Positions 1 to 11,360 of a stretch of DNA of 64,000 nt are shown in pieces. Each line of letters begins with the position of its first letter. The first letter of the stretch is position 1. A model generated the notes under the pieces. That model worked only from the letters and a program-made list of their open reading frames with translations, was not told where the DNA came from and did no database searches. Position numbers and translations under genes: made by a program. This stretch comes from Ectobius pallidus (Eukaryota; Arthropoda; Insecta; Blattodea; Ectobiidae), in contig CAXKWD010000003.1 in the NCBI GenBank assembly GCA_964059195.1, positions 199,850,174 to 199,914,173 of the forward strand. Direction: 5' to 3'.

Positions 1-198
1 CTTACTCACACTGGAGAGAAGCTATTCGCATGTGATATATGTGCCAAGAAATTTTCAGAAAGGGGTAGCCTCAATAAACATCTGCTTACTCACACCGGAG
101 AGAAGGCATTCGCATGTGATATATGTGAAAAGAAATTTTCCAGAAAAGGAGACCTCAAAAAACATCTGGTTAGTCGTGAGAGGAACAATCTTTCCTAA
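1..198 (+). CDS. C2H2 zinc-finger protein, C-terminal end (partial)
   Basis: The reading frame is open from base 1 to a TAA at 196-198, giving 65 residues that continue from upstream of the window. It starts with the end of one finger (LTHTGEK linker), then has a complete finger with Cys11, Cys14, His27 and His31 (C-x2-C-x12-H-x3-H), a second TGEK linker, and a last finger with Cys39, Cys42 and His55. Proteins built this way usually bind DNA in the nucleus. In the last finger the fourth zinc ligand is Arg59 instead of His, so it may fold poorly. The ORF ends seven codons later. No start codon or intron is visible. It could be a real terminal exon or part of a duplicated zinc-finger pseudogene; the intact frame up to the stop favours a gene. 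Confidence 0.75.
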   Translation, partial: LTHTGEKLFACDICAKKFSERGSLNKHLLTHTGEKAFACDICEKKFSRKGDLKKHLVSRERNNLS

Positions 199-1246
199 TG
201 TAATGTGTGCACTGAGCCTTTGTCCTGTGAGGCTATTCAACTGATGCAGATTGGCCTCATACTATGAGAAATGGTTAAGGTGGAAATAGCCATTTAGAGT
301 TTTATTTTTAATTGAGAAGCAGGGAAACACAGCCTGCATTTGGTTTATATAGGAATGAATTTTGAAATAAGAAGTGTATTAATTATTTATTTCTTTATTT
401 CTTACTTGTGTGATGCACTGTTATCTCCTGAGAACTATTTTGTGGATGAAGCTACCAGCAACTGCCAATGTTGCACTTCTACACTAAGAGAGAAGAAAGA
501 GTAAAATCATGATGGAATTTTATACGAAGCATGTGTCATGGATCCATGCCAACACATATTCTGTGTCCATGGTGTTCACCATTGAATATGGCATAAAACT
601 AAAACAGCCGCCCACTAAACTCTACCCTCTCTTGAGTCTATTGCCATGACGACATGCTACTCAATGCAGCTCACTCCACTGTTGACTCCACTTAATATTG
701 GTTATTTAATATAATGAAAACGAGCATCATATGCGCTAATTAGTTAATAATATAAGATACCTTGCACCATCTGCGTTAAAGTAATATAATCTATTTATTA
801 CTAAAAATAATCTAATTCAGGGCTGTGGTGAGGATGCCAAACTGAACCCTTGAGAATGCACGCAGGCTACAATGTACAGCACTCGTCTTGCTTTGCTTTT
901 CCCCTCACCCCTTCTTTGCTCTGCGACTGTGGTTGCGAGCATTATAACTCAGCCACACATCATGTAGGGAAGTTGTAGTTTTATGGAGACCAGGTGTGTT
1001 GTCATGTTATACGTCCCCAGTTTCTGTTGAATATTGATTCATATCCCTGATGTAAGTAATAAAGTTCATTGTGCGTTCGTATGCACTTTAACAGGAAACT
1101 ATAAGCTAATATACTTCCTAATCAATTGTATGATAACAATCAATCACTTGTCATGAAAGTAGATTATAGGCCTAATTATGAAATACATTAAGCCAATGTT
1201 TTGTCATTCTATGAACATGTTTTTAGAGAATAAGGTTTATTGGAAA
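199..1246. other. AT-rich tract, possible 3' UTR of the zinc-finger gene
   Basis: No coding signal was seen. An AATAAA lies at 1058-1063 on the plus strand and could be a poly(A) signal for the zinc-finger ORF, but AATAAA is common in DNA this AT-rich, so this is only a candidate. Confidence 0.3.
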
Positions 1247-1248
1247 TA

Positions 1249-1755
1249 CAGTGGTACCTCGAGATACGAGTGCCTTAACATACGAGTTATTTGAGATACG
1301 AGCTGTCGAGCGAGCAAATTTTTGTTTTGAAATACGAGCGACATTTGAGATACGAGGAACGGCCAGCTGCGACGCTGCACACGGCCCACCAGTTTAATGC
1401 GCGTGCGTCTTGCGCATTATCCCACGTATTCCCACAGTGTGCTTGTTTACCTCGCTGTCGAAGCATCTTTGCTAAGTTTTTCTAGAAATCATAGAAAAAA
1501 ATGAGCAAGGCGTGCGAGTAGCTGACTTGGCGAGGCAGTACAGTATTGTTTTTATACAACATTTGTCATTTATAAATACATTTTTCTTATTAAAAAACAC
1601 GCAACAAAAACAATTGGGGGTAGCATTTTTGGGGATGGAACGGATTAATGGCATTTCAATTAATTTCAATGGGGAAAATTGCTTTGAGATACGAGCAAAT
1701 TGACATACGAGCAAGGTTACGGAACGAATTAAACTTGTATCTCGAGGTATCACTG
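1249..1755 (+). mobile_element. pogo/Tigger-type non-autonomous DNA transposon
   Basis: The terminal inverted repeats (TIRs) of about 25 bp (CAGTGGTACCTCGAGATACG at the left, and its near reverse complement at the right ending CACTG) are flanked by TA at 1247-1248 and 1756-1757. Inside, the motif GAGATACGAG or close variants recurs near both ends. At about 1502-1545 the plus strand reads as a short helix-turn-helix fragment (GVRVADLARQY), matching the N-terminal DNA-binding region of pogo/Tigger transposases. The element is therefore an internally deleted relative of a transposase-coding copy. It is about 507 bp long with no functional ORF. Confidence 0.8.
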
Positions 1756-1933
1756 TATTACAAATAGGTCTAAACATTATCATAACATAACACTGTGACC
1801 AACAAGCAGGAGAGAAAATGGTGAAGTATTTTGTCAAGGAGGTTTTCAGTAATGAGCCATTGGAAGCAAAATCAGCAGGTGATGCTGTACAACTGTTCAC
1901 CAGTGTCCAGCCAGAAATCAGTATAAGTTTCAT

Positions 1934-3059
1934 TCAGTCCCCACAAATTATGTTCATGGATTCTTTTAAGGAAAGTCCCGGTGTTTCCAGCTTCTTGATA
2001 CTCTTTGCGATCTGCCCGAAGTTGCTAACAATATATGCCAAGGAACATTCAACTCCAGGTTCATTGAATGCATTTTGAGACTCGTGCATTGCGGCATCAG
2101 ATTCTGCAGGAAATAATGTGACAAATGACTTAACAGCCTGTATCCAGGAGCCCCACCATGTCAGTACGGGCTCTCGTGGTAACGGCACATTTGGCAATGT
2201 GTCTCGGTAGCACTGTACAAGACTAGGAGCTTTCACAAAAACTTTCTTAGTGGAGGACACAAGAACATTCACTTTAGATAAACTGCCCCACACCTCTTCT
2301 GCCACACGATGTAATCCATGGGCCTGACGGGACATGTGAATAAGATTAGGATAAAACACATTCAAGGCAACTGTGGCTTTCAGCATTTGCGCTGCATCAT
2401 CAGAGCACATCACAAGCACTTTTTTCCGCAGGCACACTTTCAGGCTACAACACTTTCAATCCATCGTTTATGAACCATACATCTGTGGAATGGTTCGTTT
2501 TTTCTAACACTTTTGAAGAGATAGGAAATTATCTTAAAGGCGAATCAGGTTCAAGTTTTCCTACCACCAGGTTTGCAACGTAGCGGCCCAACGTGTCGGT
2601 TAATTTGTCTACTGCCAGCCATATGTGTGAAACACTAACTTCATCCGAGATACGTCTGATTGCATCTTCATAGAACACATCCAAATATTTCTTGCAGAGG
2701 GTCGACTCATCAGAAATCTTCCACTTACAATATTTTTCCAGAAGAACGAAAGTTCGGGGATTTGCAATTTTTACCATGGTATATCTGCGGCTATGAAAGC
2801 TCTGGAAAAAATCTTTTCAAAAGTTGCTTAGGTTTTCAGAGGCTGGTTGCATTTGGGTCAGAAGCACTTGCTTTTTGGGACACTGTAGCTCCTTGTTTTT
2901 TTGGTGAAGAGCTGTTTTAATGTGTTATTCCAACTGGGATTTCATAGAACAACCCACTTTTTTGTCACACACTTGGCACACCACTAGTTTGCCATCCATG
3001 GTATAAGTGTCATTGATTATCACCCATAATTTCAGTTTTGATGTTACAGAGGATGCCAT
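1934..3059 (-). pseudogene. hAT-family transposase pseudogene (BED-finger, CGGBP1-like type)
   Basis: Reading the minus strand from an ATG at 3059, a BED-type zinc finger is visible (CQVCDKKV, then a His pair in HIKTALH), followed by a DUF659-like region (KYCKWKISDESTLCKKYL ... GRYVANLVVG) and the hAT core (AHGLHRVAEEVW ... PREPVLTWWGSW). Such proteins cut and paste hAT transposons; host relatives include CGG-repeat-binding factors. The frame is broken by an in-frame TAA inside the finger (after KSQLE) and by a frameshift with stops at about 2438-2530, so it cannot make a full protein. No TIRs or TSD could be assigned. Family placement is by motif recognition only. Confidence 0.75.
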
Positions 3060-3194
3060 TGCTAAATGGAACGAAATTTAATCACGATAACAACTTCCCC
3101 ACAATAACAAATGTGTCACACAGTGTTTGGCTGAATGTCGAATAACTTAAACCATTCTTCAAAAGGAATTTACTGCATCTTGCCTCTTGTGTTT

Positions 3195-3804
3195 AAGGGA
3201 GCATTCACACCGAAGTAGCATGCCACTTGCGACGTGCTACCTGGATGCATGCTGCACGTTACTCATTTTAAATCCCAAAGAAACAAGTTCAAGTCTTCAC
3301 ACCGAAGTAGCGTGGCAATAGTGCAGCTCGCAGAGTGTGACATTCATTTCTTTAGATAGATCTGGACTTATTTCATGCGACGCTACTCGAGATGACGCAT
3401 GCGTACAGTTGCCTTTTCAGCTGTTTTCTAATTGTTAAGAAAATTCAACACATATTCGCTTGTGTAGCGGTAGATTATGGCAAAGATGTCATGAAAACTG
3501 CTGGAAAGAGAGCTATTTAACATACAATTTGTACATGCGTAGACTATACGATATGGTAATCGAAACTAGTATGAAAAAAGCCTGGATTAAAATTGCTGAA
3601 ACTATATCCTCTTTAGGTAAATTACATTACTTTAAATGGGTTTCTCAATTGTTCAAGTGAAAATATATAAAGTACGTTAAACTGCAGATCGCATTCGCTA
3701 CTTCGGTATGAATGCAAAACTGTGAACCATGCAACTCTATGTGCAGCCTGCATCCAGGTAGTGCGATTCGCATGCTATGCTACTTCGGTGTGAATGCTCC
3801 CTTA
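3195..3804. mobile_element. MITE with TIRs, Harbinger-like
   Basis: The ends TAAGGGAGCATTCACACCGA and the reverse complement (TCGGTGTGAATGCTCCCTTA) form TIRs at 3195 and 3804. A second, subterminal copy of the CACACCGAAGTAGC motif lies near 3298 in the left half and again, inverted, near 3700. A short internal stretch (MKKAWIKIAETI, about 3570-3605) resembles a MADF/SANT-like helix of Harbinger accessory proteins. The TTA/TAA-like flanks fit PIF/Harbinger, but the exact TSD is ambiguous. Confidence 0.65.
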
Positions 3805-4789
3805 GGGACAAACTAGAAGGTAGTGGGAGGGGAAGGCATTGGACTCAAGCGGAATGGAAGGAGAGCTATTTTTACTACAATAGCTTCCCTTTCATTCACA
3901 CTTGTGTGGGTTTCTCAGAAATTCTGACCTGCAGTCATCCTGCAGGGATTATCTGAAAAATTTGGCAGTAGTGAAAAACAAAGTACAACGGAGCTTGGTT
4001 TTCCCCCGTGTGATTTTAATGGCTTAAAACAAAATTAAGTAAAAGCAAATTTACAGCCTTGCCACAATCAGATAAAAATTACAGGTTTTTTTGGAGGTCA
4101 TGTTTTGAATGTTACTCTCTCAAATACAATAATTCATTACGGTATTACTAAATGAAAACTAGAGAAATTTAAAAAAATAGTCCATTTTATGTAAAAATGT
4201 GTACTCTAAACGGAAAATATGTAGTAGACCTCAAAATATATAAAACTAGACTGCAGGTGGTTCCTAACATCGTGATTTGCTGACATTTTTCATTTTTGCT
4301 TGGTTACATACAAAGCAAAAAATATGCAATTACATAAAAATCTGGGCCCTAGTTATTAAACATGTTTTAGAAGCCATGGATAAAAAAACAACATTCACAT
4401 GGTCTATTCCTAGATTGAACAAAAGCTTTCAATTTAGTTGATGTTGCAATCCCAAACTGCCAGAATGTGGTTTCAAAAGAAGCTGAACAAAATTTGAAAT
4501 ATAGAGACCTTCAGATAGAAATAAGTTGAATCTGGAACGTGAAAACTGAAGTCATACCTAAACAATCTATCACAGATAATGGGAGAAGCACTGGATTCCA
4601 AAATTCAAGAGATAGCCCTGCTTGGAACTGCGCAAATTCTGAGGCAGGTGTTATAAGGACCAGACCCGTGAAGCATCTGCTCCTGAGGAGGCTGGAGGCA
4701 ACCTGGAGCAGAATCTTAAATCCAGCCTCAATGCTGTGAATCTACAAATTTTAAAAATAAAAATAATAATAGGCCCTAATAAAATAGAA
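3805..4789. other. no recognised feature
   Basis: This is AT-rich DNA without a convincing coding signal. A 66-codon open frame at 4539-4739 matches nothing I recognise and is bordered by stops. Confidence 0.3.
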
Positions 4790-4942
4790 TAAAAGAAAAC
4801 AAAATTCCTTGGTATTTGGTTGGGCTCTCAATTATCATGGGAAGCTCATATTTCTGATCTTAGAGGAAGACTCGATAAACTCTGCTTTGCAATTCATGTA
4901 CTGAGTAATGTGTGCTCCTTACAGGCACTTAGAATAATTCTA

Positions 4943-5729
4943 GAGCGATAGGGAAAAAGCGATCAAGTCAAAATATCAAAGTTTTAGGAGAGACAAAATA
5001 CAATTTATTTCCACAGCACTGTTACAATATTTAGTTCAGTCCACTAGATATTTTTACACAATATCTTATGCTATGTAAAAATATCTGGGTGGGCTGATCT
5101 AAATATTGTAACAATGCTGTGAAAATCAATTGTTTTTTTTTGTCTTTCCTGAAACTCTGGTATTTTGACTTACCGTATTGGCCCGAATATAAGACTATGT
5201 TTTTTTTCCCCGAAAATGTGCTTTTAAAAATTACACTCGTCTTATACGCGCAGCCTAAGACTCAACAACTCTCCATTCATGAATGCAGTTGTGCACATGT
5301 GCAGCAGCAATACAGCGGGTATCCCCACGCAAATGATGTGCCTCTGACCCAAGGTCAAAGCCGAGTGGAAATTTACCGAACTTAATTTTTCCCGAATTCG
5401 GCTTCTGCTTGTACTGCACCACGACCTTCTGGTCCTGACTGCACTGTTAATAGCGTCTCTATTCTCTACGCGTAAAGCTTTTGTTGGACCACTAGTCATG
5501 TGGAAAAGAAAGCATCTTCATTGTCTCAATGCATAAATAAAGGCGAGGGAAGAAGTTACGACATGAACTTCAAAATTCTGTTTTATGTGAAGCAAAATGT
5601 ACTAATAAGCTAAGTTATTTATTTTTCATAACTACTCTTCAAAAATTCAGGGTCTTCTTATATAAGAATATATATTCAAGGTCGTCTTATTTTCGGGCCA
5701 ATACGGTATTCGCTTTTCCCCTATCACTC
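4943..5729. mobile_element. fold-back MITE with long inverted arms, itself interrupted
   Basis: The arms read GAGCGATAGGGAAAAAGCGA at the left and CGCTTTTCCCCTATCACTC at the right, flanked by TA at 4941-4942 and 5730-5731. The left arm (to about 5030) pairs with about 5098-5172 plus 5709-5729, and the centre (about 5048-5092) is itself palindromic, so the original element of roughly 250 bp was almost one hairpin. A pogo-like element (5173-5706) sits inside the right arm. The TA flanks suggest a Tc1/mariner-type origin. Confidence 0.75.
5173..5706. mobile_element. TIR element (pogo-like), inserted in the fold-back MITE
   Basis: The TIRs CCGTATTGGCCCGAATATAA and its near reverse complement (TTATTTTCGGGCCAATACGG) lie at the two ends, with TA duplicated at 5171-5172 and 5707-5708. 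The interior (534 bp in all) has no transposase. Assignment to pogo/Tigger rests on TIR style and the TA target site. Confidence 0.75.
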
Positions 5730-6011
5730 TAGAATTTAGAGTCCCTCTGGGGATCGTCTTCTAAAGCAACTAAGATTTTTAAAATTAAAAAAACAATATT
5801 GCGAGTACCAAGTAAAACACCTAGCAAACAAATTCTTGAAGAAAAGCATGTGCTACCTGTCCCCTCCATTTATATTCTAGAGACAAAAGTTTTTTAAAAA
5901 ATCAGAAATTTGTAGTTATCATACAAGTACATCCATTGACCTACTAATTATCATAGATTCACCAAAAGCTTATTCAGCATCCCTCACATGGGCATCCGAG
6001 TGTGTAATAAC

Positions 6012-6769
6012 CAGGGCCCGGATTCTGATGACCTAAAATTGTTTGAAAAATGACCTATAAAATGATCCTAAATTTTAAAGAAAATGACTTAATAATTATA
6101 AAAAATTACCTGAAAACTGATATTTTATTTATAAAAAATTATTATTGTACACACAAAGTTTGTACATAATTGTAAAAACTGTAAATAACTGTAATGTTGT
6201 GAATGTTCTTTTTTCATGGAAATTTATACTGGCACTGAGGCACTAGTGAGTAGAAATTCGGCATTTCCTTTTGTAGTCTGCCGGATTATATTGTTGTTTA
6301 TTGAGGGTGAACAGTAGTTTGCACTCTCAAATCCAAGCAGATGGCAGACTCTGGTACCAAGTCAATCTAATAACAATAGTAATAATAATATCATACAAAA
6401 TTTTGGCATTTCTTTGATTCTCATTTCCGACTGAGACATGTCAATACTTTAACGCTGAATTTTTCCTTCTTACATTAAAGAAACAACACTTCAAAGTCAG
6501 CACCGCTAGCGACGAAAAAAAAGTTAATACACTCAATGTAAATACTTGAAAATGACTAAACAAGGAAGCAAATGACATGAAAATGACAAAATAATGACCT
6601 AAAATTGAAATAAATGCCTAAAAATATAAAATTGCATAAAATGACAAAAAATGACCTAATAAAAATTCATTTCTATAATCTAGAGGCCATGATTAGGATT
6701 TATCCACAAGTTGGCAATGTCTATGCAACATCAATAAAAAGATGACATGTCATTAGAATCCAGGCCCTG
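6012..6769. mobile_element. hAT-type MITE, AT-rich
   Basis: The ends CAGGGCCCGGATTCTGATGA and (reverse complement) CAGGGCCTGGATTCTAATGA are typical hAT-style CAGGG termini. The flanks GTAATAAC (6004-6011) and ATAATAAG (6770-6777) match at 6 of 8 positions, consistent with a decayed 8-bp TSD. The interior carries many repeats of AAATGACCTAAAA-like motifs and no transposase. The host LINE frame resumes right after it. Confidence 0.75.
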
Positions 6770-7061
6770 ATAATAAGTTACCACCATCTCTACTGAATTT
6801 AGATAGCAGTGTTTTCAAGAAGAAATTTAAATTAATGCTCTTAAAACATATGTTCCTTGATATAAACAATTTCATGCCCTCCTCTCTCTCTCCATAGAAA
6901 TAGCTGATATTATATAATTCTTTTAACTCTTTGGATTGTGCTTGTTGGATATATTTGTAAAGTGTATTTAATTAATCTTTAAATGTAAATTTTGTAATAT
7001 TATGATGAAATCATGGATCGTCTATCCCTACCGTGAATAAAGAATAGAATTGAATTGAATT

Positions 7062-7659
7062 ATCGTTTATCCTACAGCAAAAGCAACATTATAATTTATG
7101 CTAATAATAAACCCTATAGTTTAACTAAATTCAAAAATATTTATGCCTACGTAAAACCTTAACAAGAGAGTACAATTTAATTTAATTTACAAGTTAATTT
7201 ACATATAACCATTTCTCAACATTGAGAAAGCAACTAATGTCAAAGTCATGAAATCAGAAAATCGCACAAGTGGTGTCATCTTATTCCAAATGGATAGTTA
7301 TTATTTCATAATATGAAAAATACAAAAAAATTAAAAAATTAATTTATATGCAGTAGTTGAAGAATATTCCTTCATTTACTCCTACTCCGTGACGTTACTT
7401 CTCTACCACCCGACTTTGGCATCATCTATCATAGGCATAATTATGACAGGATTGGGAGCATTTTGTTACTTGCATGTGAACAACAATGTAAGGTACTAGT
7501 TAAAATCTTGATTCTTTCATTTATTAATAAATGTCTTCAATGAGCTCTAAACTAGAATTGACTGAACTTCTAATAAATTTCTTGTATAGAAAAAATCAAT
7601 ATTTCAGTTAGTGAATAGAATAAGACCATATTCAAAAGAAGCCAGATATTCTACTCTGA
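7062..7659. other. no recognised feature
   Basis: AT-rich DNA between the CR1-type LINE end and the RTE-type LINE. I see no open frame or repeat boundary. Confidence 0.25.
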
Positions 7660-8735
7660 TACTGTCCTCCCACCTATTCTAGGTGTTCCAGGTGCTCTTT
7701 TTCCCTTAAGGTCTCCCAGTCAGTACTTTGGAGATATGTCTTTCCTCCCCCATGCACGCAACATGTCCAGCCCATTTCATCATATTTCATATTTATTTAT
7801 CCAGATTGACCACAGTTTTGTGGTATAGGATATATCTTATAATATAGGCTACATGTTCATAACTTAAACTATTAAGGTACAATGGTGCAAAAATCATACC
7901 AAAAATACATACAACACAAAGAATACAAATCCTCCGTGATTTAATTACCCTTACTATATCTGGTGAAGAGTACAGGTCATGAAGCTTGTAGTTATGCAGT
8001 TTTCTCCAGTCCCCATTTTCATCTCTCTTAGGCCCAAATATTTTTCTAAGCACCATGATTTCAAACACTCTCAGATTATGATCTTCCCAAAGAGTAAGCG
8101 ACCTTGTCTCATAGTTTAGTTTAGATCCATATAATAAGTTACAACCGGCAGGATAATTGTCTTATAAATTTTTATTTTTAGATTTCTGGACAGAAGACGA
8201 GAAGATAAGAGTTTCTGAATTGCATAAAAGCAAGCATTTCCTGATTTGAGTCTACACTTAATTTCTGCCTTAATATTATTTGTGTCTATAATTATTGCTC
8301 CCAGATATTCAAATTTTTTCACTAGTTCGAATGATTTACTGGCTATTCTAATATTTTGTAGAGTATTATTTTGATGTTCCGTGATAATATACTTAGTTTT
8401 TTCTGTATTAATTTCCAATCCAACATTCCTGCAGGCATCGGAAAGACTTTCTACATTTCTCTCGATTGTGTTTATGTCATCGCCCAGCAGACAAACATCT
8501 GCATAAGGTAAAATCGGGTGATTTCCATTTAATTCTAGCCCTACCTTGTTTTCCTGAACTTTCCTAATAGCACATTCCAAAGCGAAATTAAAAAGTAAAG
8601 GTGATTGTGCCATCTCCTTGCTTCAATCTCCTTCTAATAGCAAACTTATCTGATATAAATTTCCCTACCCTGACTCTGCTATTGGTTTCATTTTGATACA
8701 TTTTGAACAGCCTAACAGCAGTTGATTACTCCTGA
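7660..8735 (-). pseudogene. RTE-type LINE reverse transcriptase, 3' part, broken
   Basis: On the minus strand the frame at 8116-8613 gives RT palm motifs (SPLLFNFALE, then LPYADVCLLGDD, where the usual YADD is YADV) and EINTEKTKY, LVKKFEYLGA, SRNLKIKIYKTIILPVV. The 7793-8068 frame continues with [21 protein letters not shown] and YSSPDIVRVIKSRR. The remainder (KWAGHVACMGEERHIS, about 7660-7780) appears after an interruption of about 130-150 bp at roughly 7781-7925 that is not LINE sequence. Upstream, RRLKQGDG lies in another frame. The element is 5'-truncated and carries frameshifts. It copies RNA into DNA when intact; this copy cannot. Confidence 0.85.
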
Positions 8736-8885
8736 TCATTGAATTGATTGTTTTCTGTTGAGTCCGTTCTGTCACACCTTACTAATTTCGTGACGGTTTT
8801 CAGTGTGACACTAATTTTGTGATGATTTTTGAGCGTGACACAAGGTCTGGATCTACCCCTACCGCGGCTAAAGAAGTTTCATTTA
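8722..8885 (+). repeat. dispersed repeat with GTGACACTAATTTCGTGA-type motif, copy 1
   Basis: The block starts at TTGATTACTCCTGATCATTG and ends at CCGCGGCTAAAGAAGTTTCA. It recurs at 13580-13735 and, inverted, at 44672-44905. The motif of CACTAATTT(C/T)GTGA followed by a GTGAC or GTAAC step is repeated inside. No coding capacity. Confidence 0.65.
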
Positions 8886-9735
8886 AAAATCACATGTAAA
8901 AGTTGTAGGCCTACATGGAAATAAATACTTAGTTATATTCCTGCTACTTCAGTGTATTGATAAATTTCTTAAATATATCAGAATTAGACTTGATAAAGCA
9001 AATTCCATTGATATCCTTAAAATACGTAGCCTACTGGTACACAAGAAATTTAGTTTTAAAACAGACATGGTCTCTCAGATCAAACTTGTAGTTGGTGTAA
9101 CTCTGATCTTCCATACGAGAAGTGGGAAAGAAACTCATTCTAATTTTAAAATAGACACTTTTTTTTTATTCATTGAACATTTGAGATTTAAGTGAAAAAA
9201 TTAGAGAATTGCGGGTATAGTAAACTATGTATTTCAGTAATTTTGATATTAAACAAACCTTTCATATACAGCATTCCTACATATTTGTTCTATTAAATAA
9301 AAAGTTCAATACATATTTTTATTTAAACATGCATAGCTGAATTCAGAGACGCAGTGAACATCTTTTTCATCTATTTGCATCGCATTGCTTCTCGTATATC
9401 AGCTTTTGTAATAACATTTTCAAGAACTCGAAAAATCTGTTCAAATACAATAGTACATTATGCAACGAACCTATAATGGCATTTATGTTTTCCTCATTTC
9501 ATAATTTTCATATGAGTAAGTTATCTTAATTACCATTAAAGTTAAGTTGCATATGACTGTTTTTGTTTTGGGTATTTACATTCATTCAAACAAGTGGAGA
9601 TGGATGCCATTTGCAATCAGCTGTTCTTATAATTCTTGTCTTCTGCAACAGATGGCAGCTGATGCATCCAGTCAAATCGAAGCGTTTCTTGGTCGTTTTC
9701 TTAAAACAAATAGATTTAGACAATTAGAGTTTAAT
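8886..9735. other. no recognised feature
   Basis: AT-rich sequence without a coding signal or a clear repeat boundary. Confidence 0.25.
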
Positions 9736-9737
9736 TT

Positions 9738-10046
9738 AGTGGTGTGGTCTTGTGGTCAGCATCGCTGACTACAGATCCGACGGCCTGGGTTCAATCCCTG
9801 GTACCGCCACGAATTTTTCTGAGATAAAGAGGTCTGGAATGGGGTGCACTAAGCCTCGTGATTCAAATTGAGGAGCTACTTGAAAGAGAAGTAGCGGCTC
9901 CGGTCATGGAAACTACTATTAACGGCCACAGGTGTCGGCATGCTGACTACATGCCCCCCAATCCTCCCATCTGCCTAAGGTAGATGATGCAGCGGTCAGG
10001 TGGTAGGCCTTGTCCCTTCAGGGATGCAGAGCCATAGAGTCATAAT
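9738..10046 (+). mobile_element. tRNA-derived SINE
   Basis: A tRNA-like head starts at about 9738, with an A-box-like TGTGGTCAGCATCGC and a B box GGGTTCAATCCC near 9787-9798, giving an internal RNA polymerase III promoter. A non-tRNA body of about 230 bp follows. No protein is coded; such elements move using LINE enzymes. No clear TSD was found. Confidence 0.75.
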
Positions 10047-10701
10047 ACTAAAATTAACATGAACAGAATTGATTTTTGTTTTAAATACTGGTTGTTTATT
10101 ATGCAGTTTCATTTGCTGCTCTCAAAGTTTCATGATCTTTCCATGTTCGATACCACACCATAATGCTATAGTGAAATCTCAATTTTAATGGATATCACCA
10201 CATGTAATTAGCATGTTATGGTAAGGTCATAAAAAGATATGTGTTAGTGAACCTTGCGTTCAAGTTGAGTGATGGCTTCTTGGCTAACTGAGAGTACCAT
10301 GTCACCATTACCTGGATAGGAATGTAGCTACCACACTTTTTCTCGTAACCATTGAAAACTGTATGATAAAATACAGTGGTATTAATCAGAGGTGACAGTT
10401 CGATCATGGATGTGCAGTAGATGCCGACGAATCCATTAAAGATTTGTATTGCATGAAGGGGTGTATGGGTCAGTTGTGTAGTTTTCAGTGTGGTAAGACC
10501 ATATAATGTAATTCAGAAACAAGAGACCTTGTTACAATAGCTTCTCCTCTGGCTAGTGCAGTTGAACATTCTTACCCCTTCCCATACTTCCTCCCTCAAT
10601 CGTCTCTGGCTGTCGCCTCTCATTAATACCACTTTACGTGAATTTAAATAAACATGTTTGTTTCTCTGCCATTAGCATTCAAAATGAGTGCCATGGTTAC
10701 A
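10047..10701. other. no recognised feature
   Basis: No coding signal, TIR or RNA gene recognised. Confidence 0.25.
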
Positions 10702-11076
10702 TAATAGCTATTTATGTATCAAGTATGCAAAATAAGGCTTTAGTGGACGAATCTAGTATTGCAGCTAAGGCTGCAATACTAGAAGAATCTGCTAAAGTTT
10801 TTATATACATGGAGCATACAATATTTTTTAGTAAAAGCTCTATAATTTTACTACTAATGAGCTCAGTTTTTCTCAATGATTCTGCCTAAAGAAAGCAAAG
10901 ATAATTTTGATTGTATCAGTAGTGCATGTTTACAAACTTTCTTTTCCTTAAAAAAACTTTTAAATACATCATTAAGATAATAATGTTGAAAGTAAACTAA
11001 ATCTACTTACCTCAATTGAAATTACACATAATTTTTATCATATTTTCTACAATGAAACTTATTATGCTTTAATATT

Positions 11077-11360
11077 AAGATTAAAACTTTAAAACACTTA
11101 AGCACCACTTACGTCAAACATAAAATTAGTAGGACATGTTTCGGGAGACCTTCTCCCATCCTCGGCTACTGGTCTACTGGCGTGTCGGACTATCGGCTGC
11201 TGGTAATACCGCCCCGCGTACTGCTTCCCCCTCTCTCTTCCGGCCGGTAAGCTTGATGACCTCGCTGACAGCGAGGATGGGAGAAGGTCTCCCGAAACAT
11301 GTCCTACTAATTTTATGTTTGACGTATGTGGTGCTTAAGTGTTTTAAAGTTTTAATCTTA
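11077..11360. repeat. hairpin repeat A (Penelope-like end?)
   Basis: The arms of about 115 bp (11077-11190 and about 11265-11360) are near-perfect inverted copies. In the right arm a stem GGGAGA-AGG-TCTCCC at 11279-11293 is followed directly by GAAAC. That stem-GAAAC layout is shared with the hairpins at 16053-16281 and 17830-17941 and resembles the hammerhead-type motif of Penelope-like element ends. The assignment is inference. Confidence 0.6.

Larger units (their letters stand above)
4790..7060 (+). mobile_element. CR1/Jockey-type LINE 3' end, split by later insertions
   Basis: Three collinear plus-strand pieces of one reverse-transcriptase C-terminus can be read. 4790-4942 gives KFLGIWLGSQLSWEAHI and NVCSLQALRIIL. 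5732-6011 gives LWGSSSKATKIFKIKK and VPSIYILETKVF. 6770-6860 gives KLPPSLLNLDSSVFKKKFKL. They are separated by the elements at 4943-5729 and 6012-6769. The LINE ends in an AT-rich 3' UTR with AATAAAG and a short GAATT repeat near 7040-7060, as CR1/Jockey LINEs often do. In-frame stops and frameshifts show it is dead. This LINE is the oldest layer of a nested stack. Confidence 0.8.

Noticed and set aside
9738..9810. Genuine tRNA gene
   Set aside because: The acceptor stem pairs poorly and a SINE body follows; a SINE explains it better.
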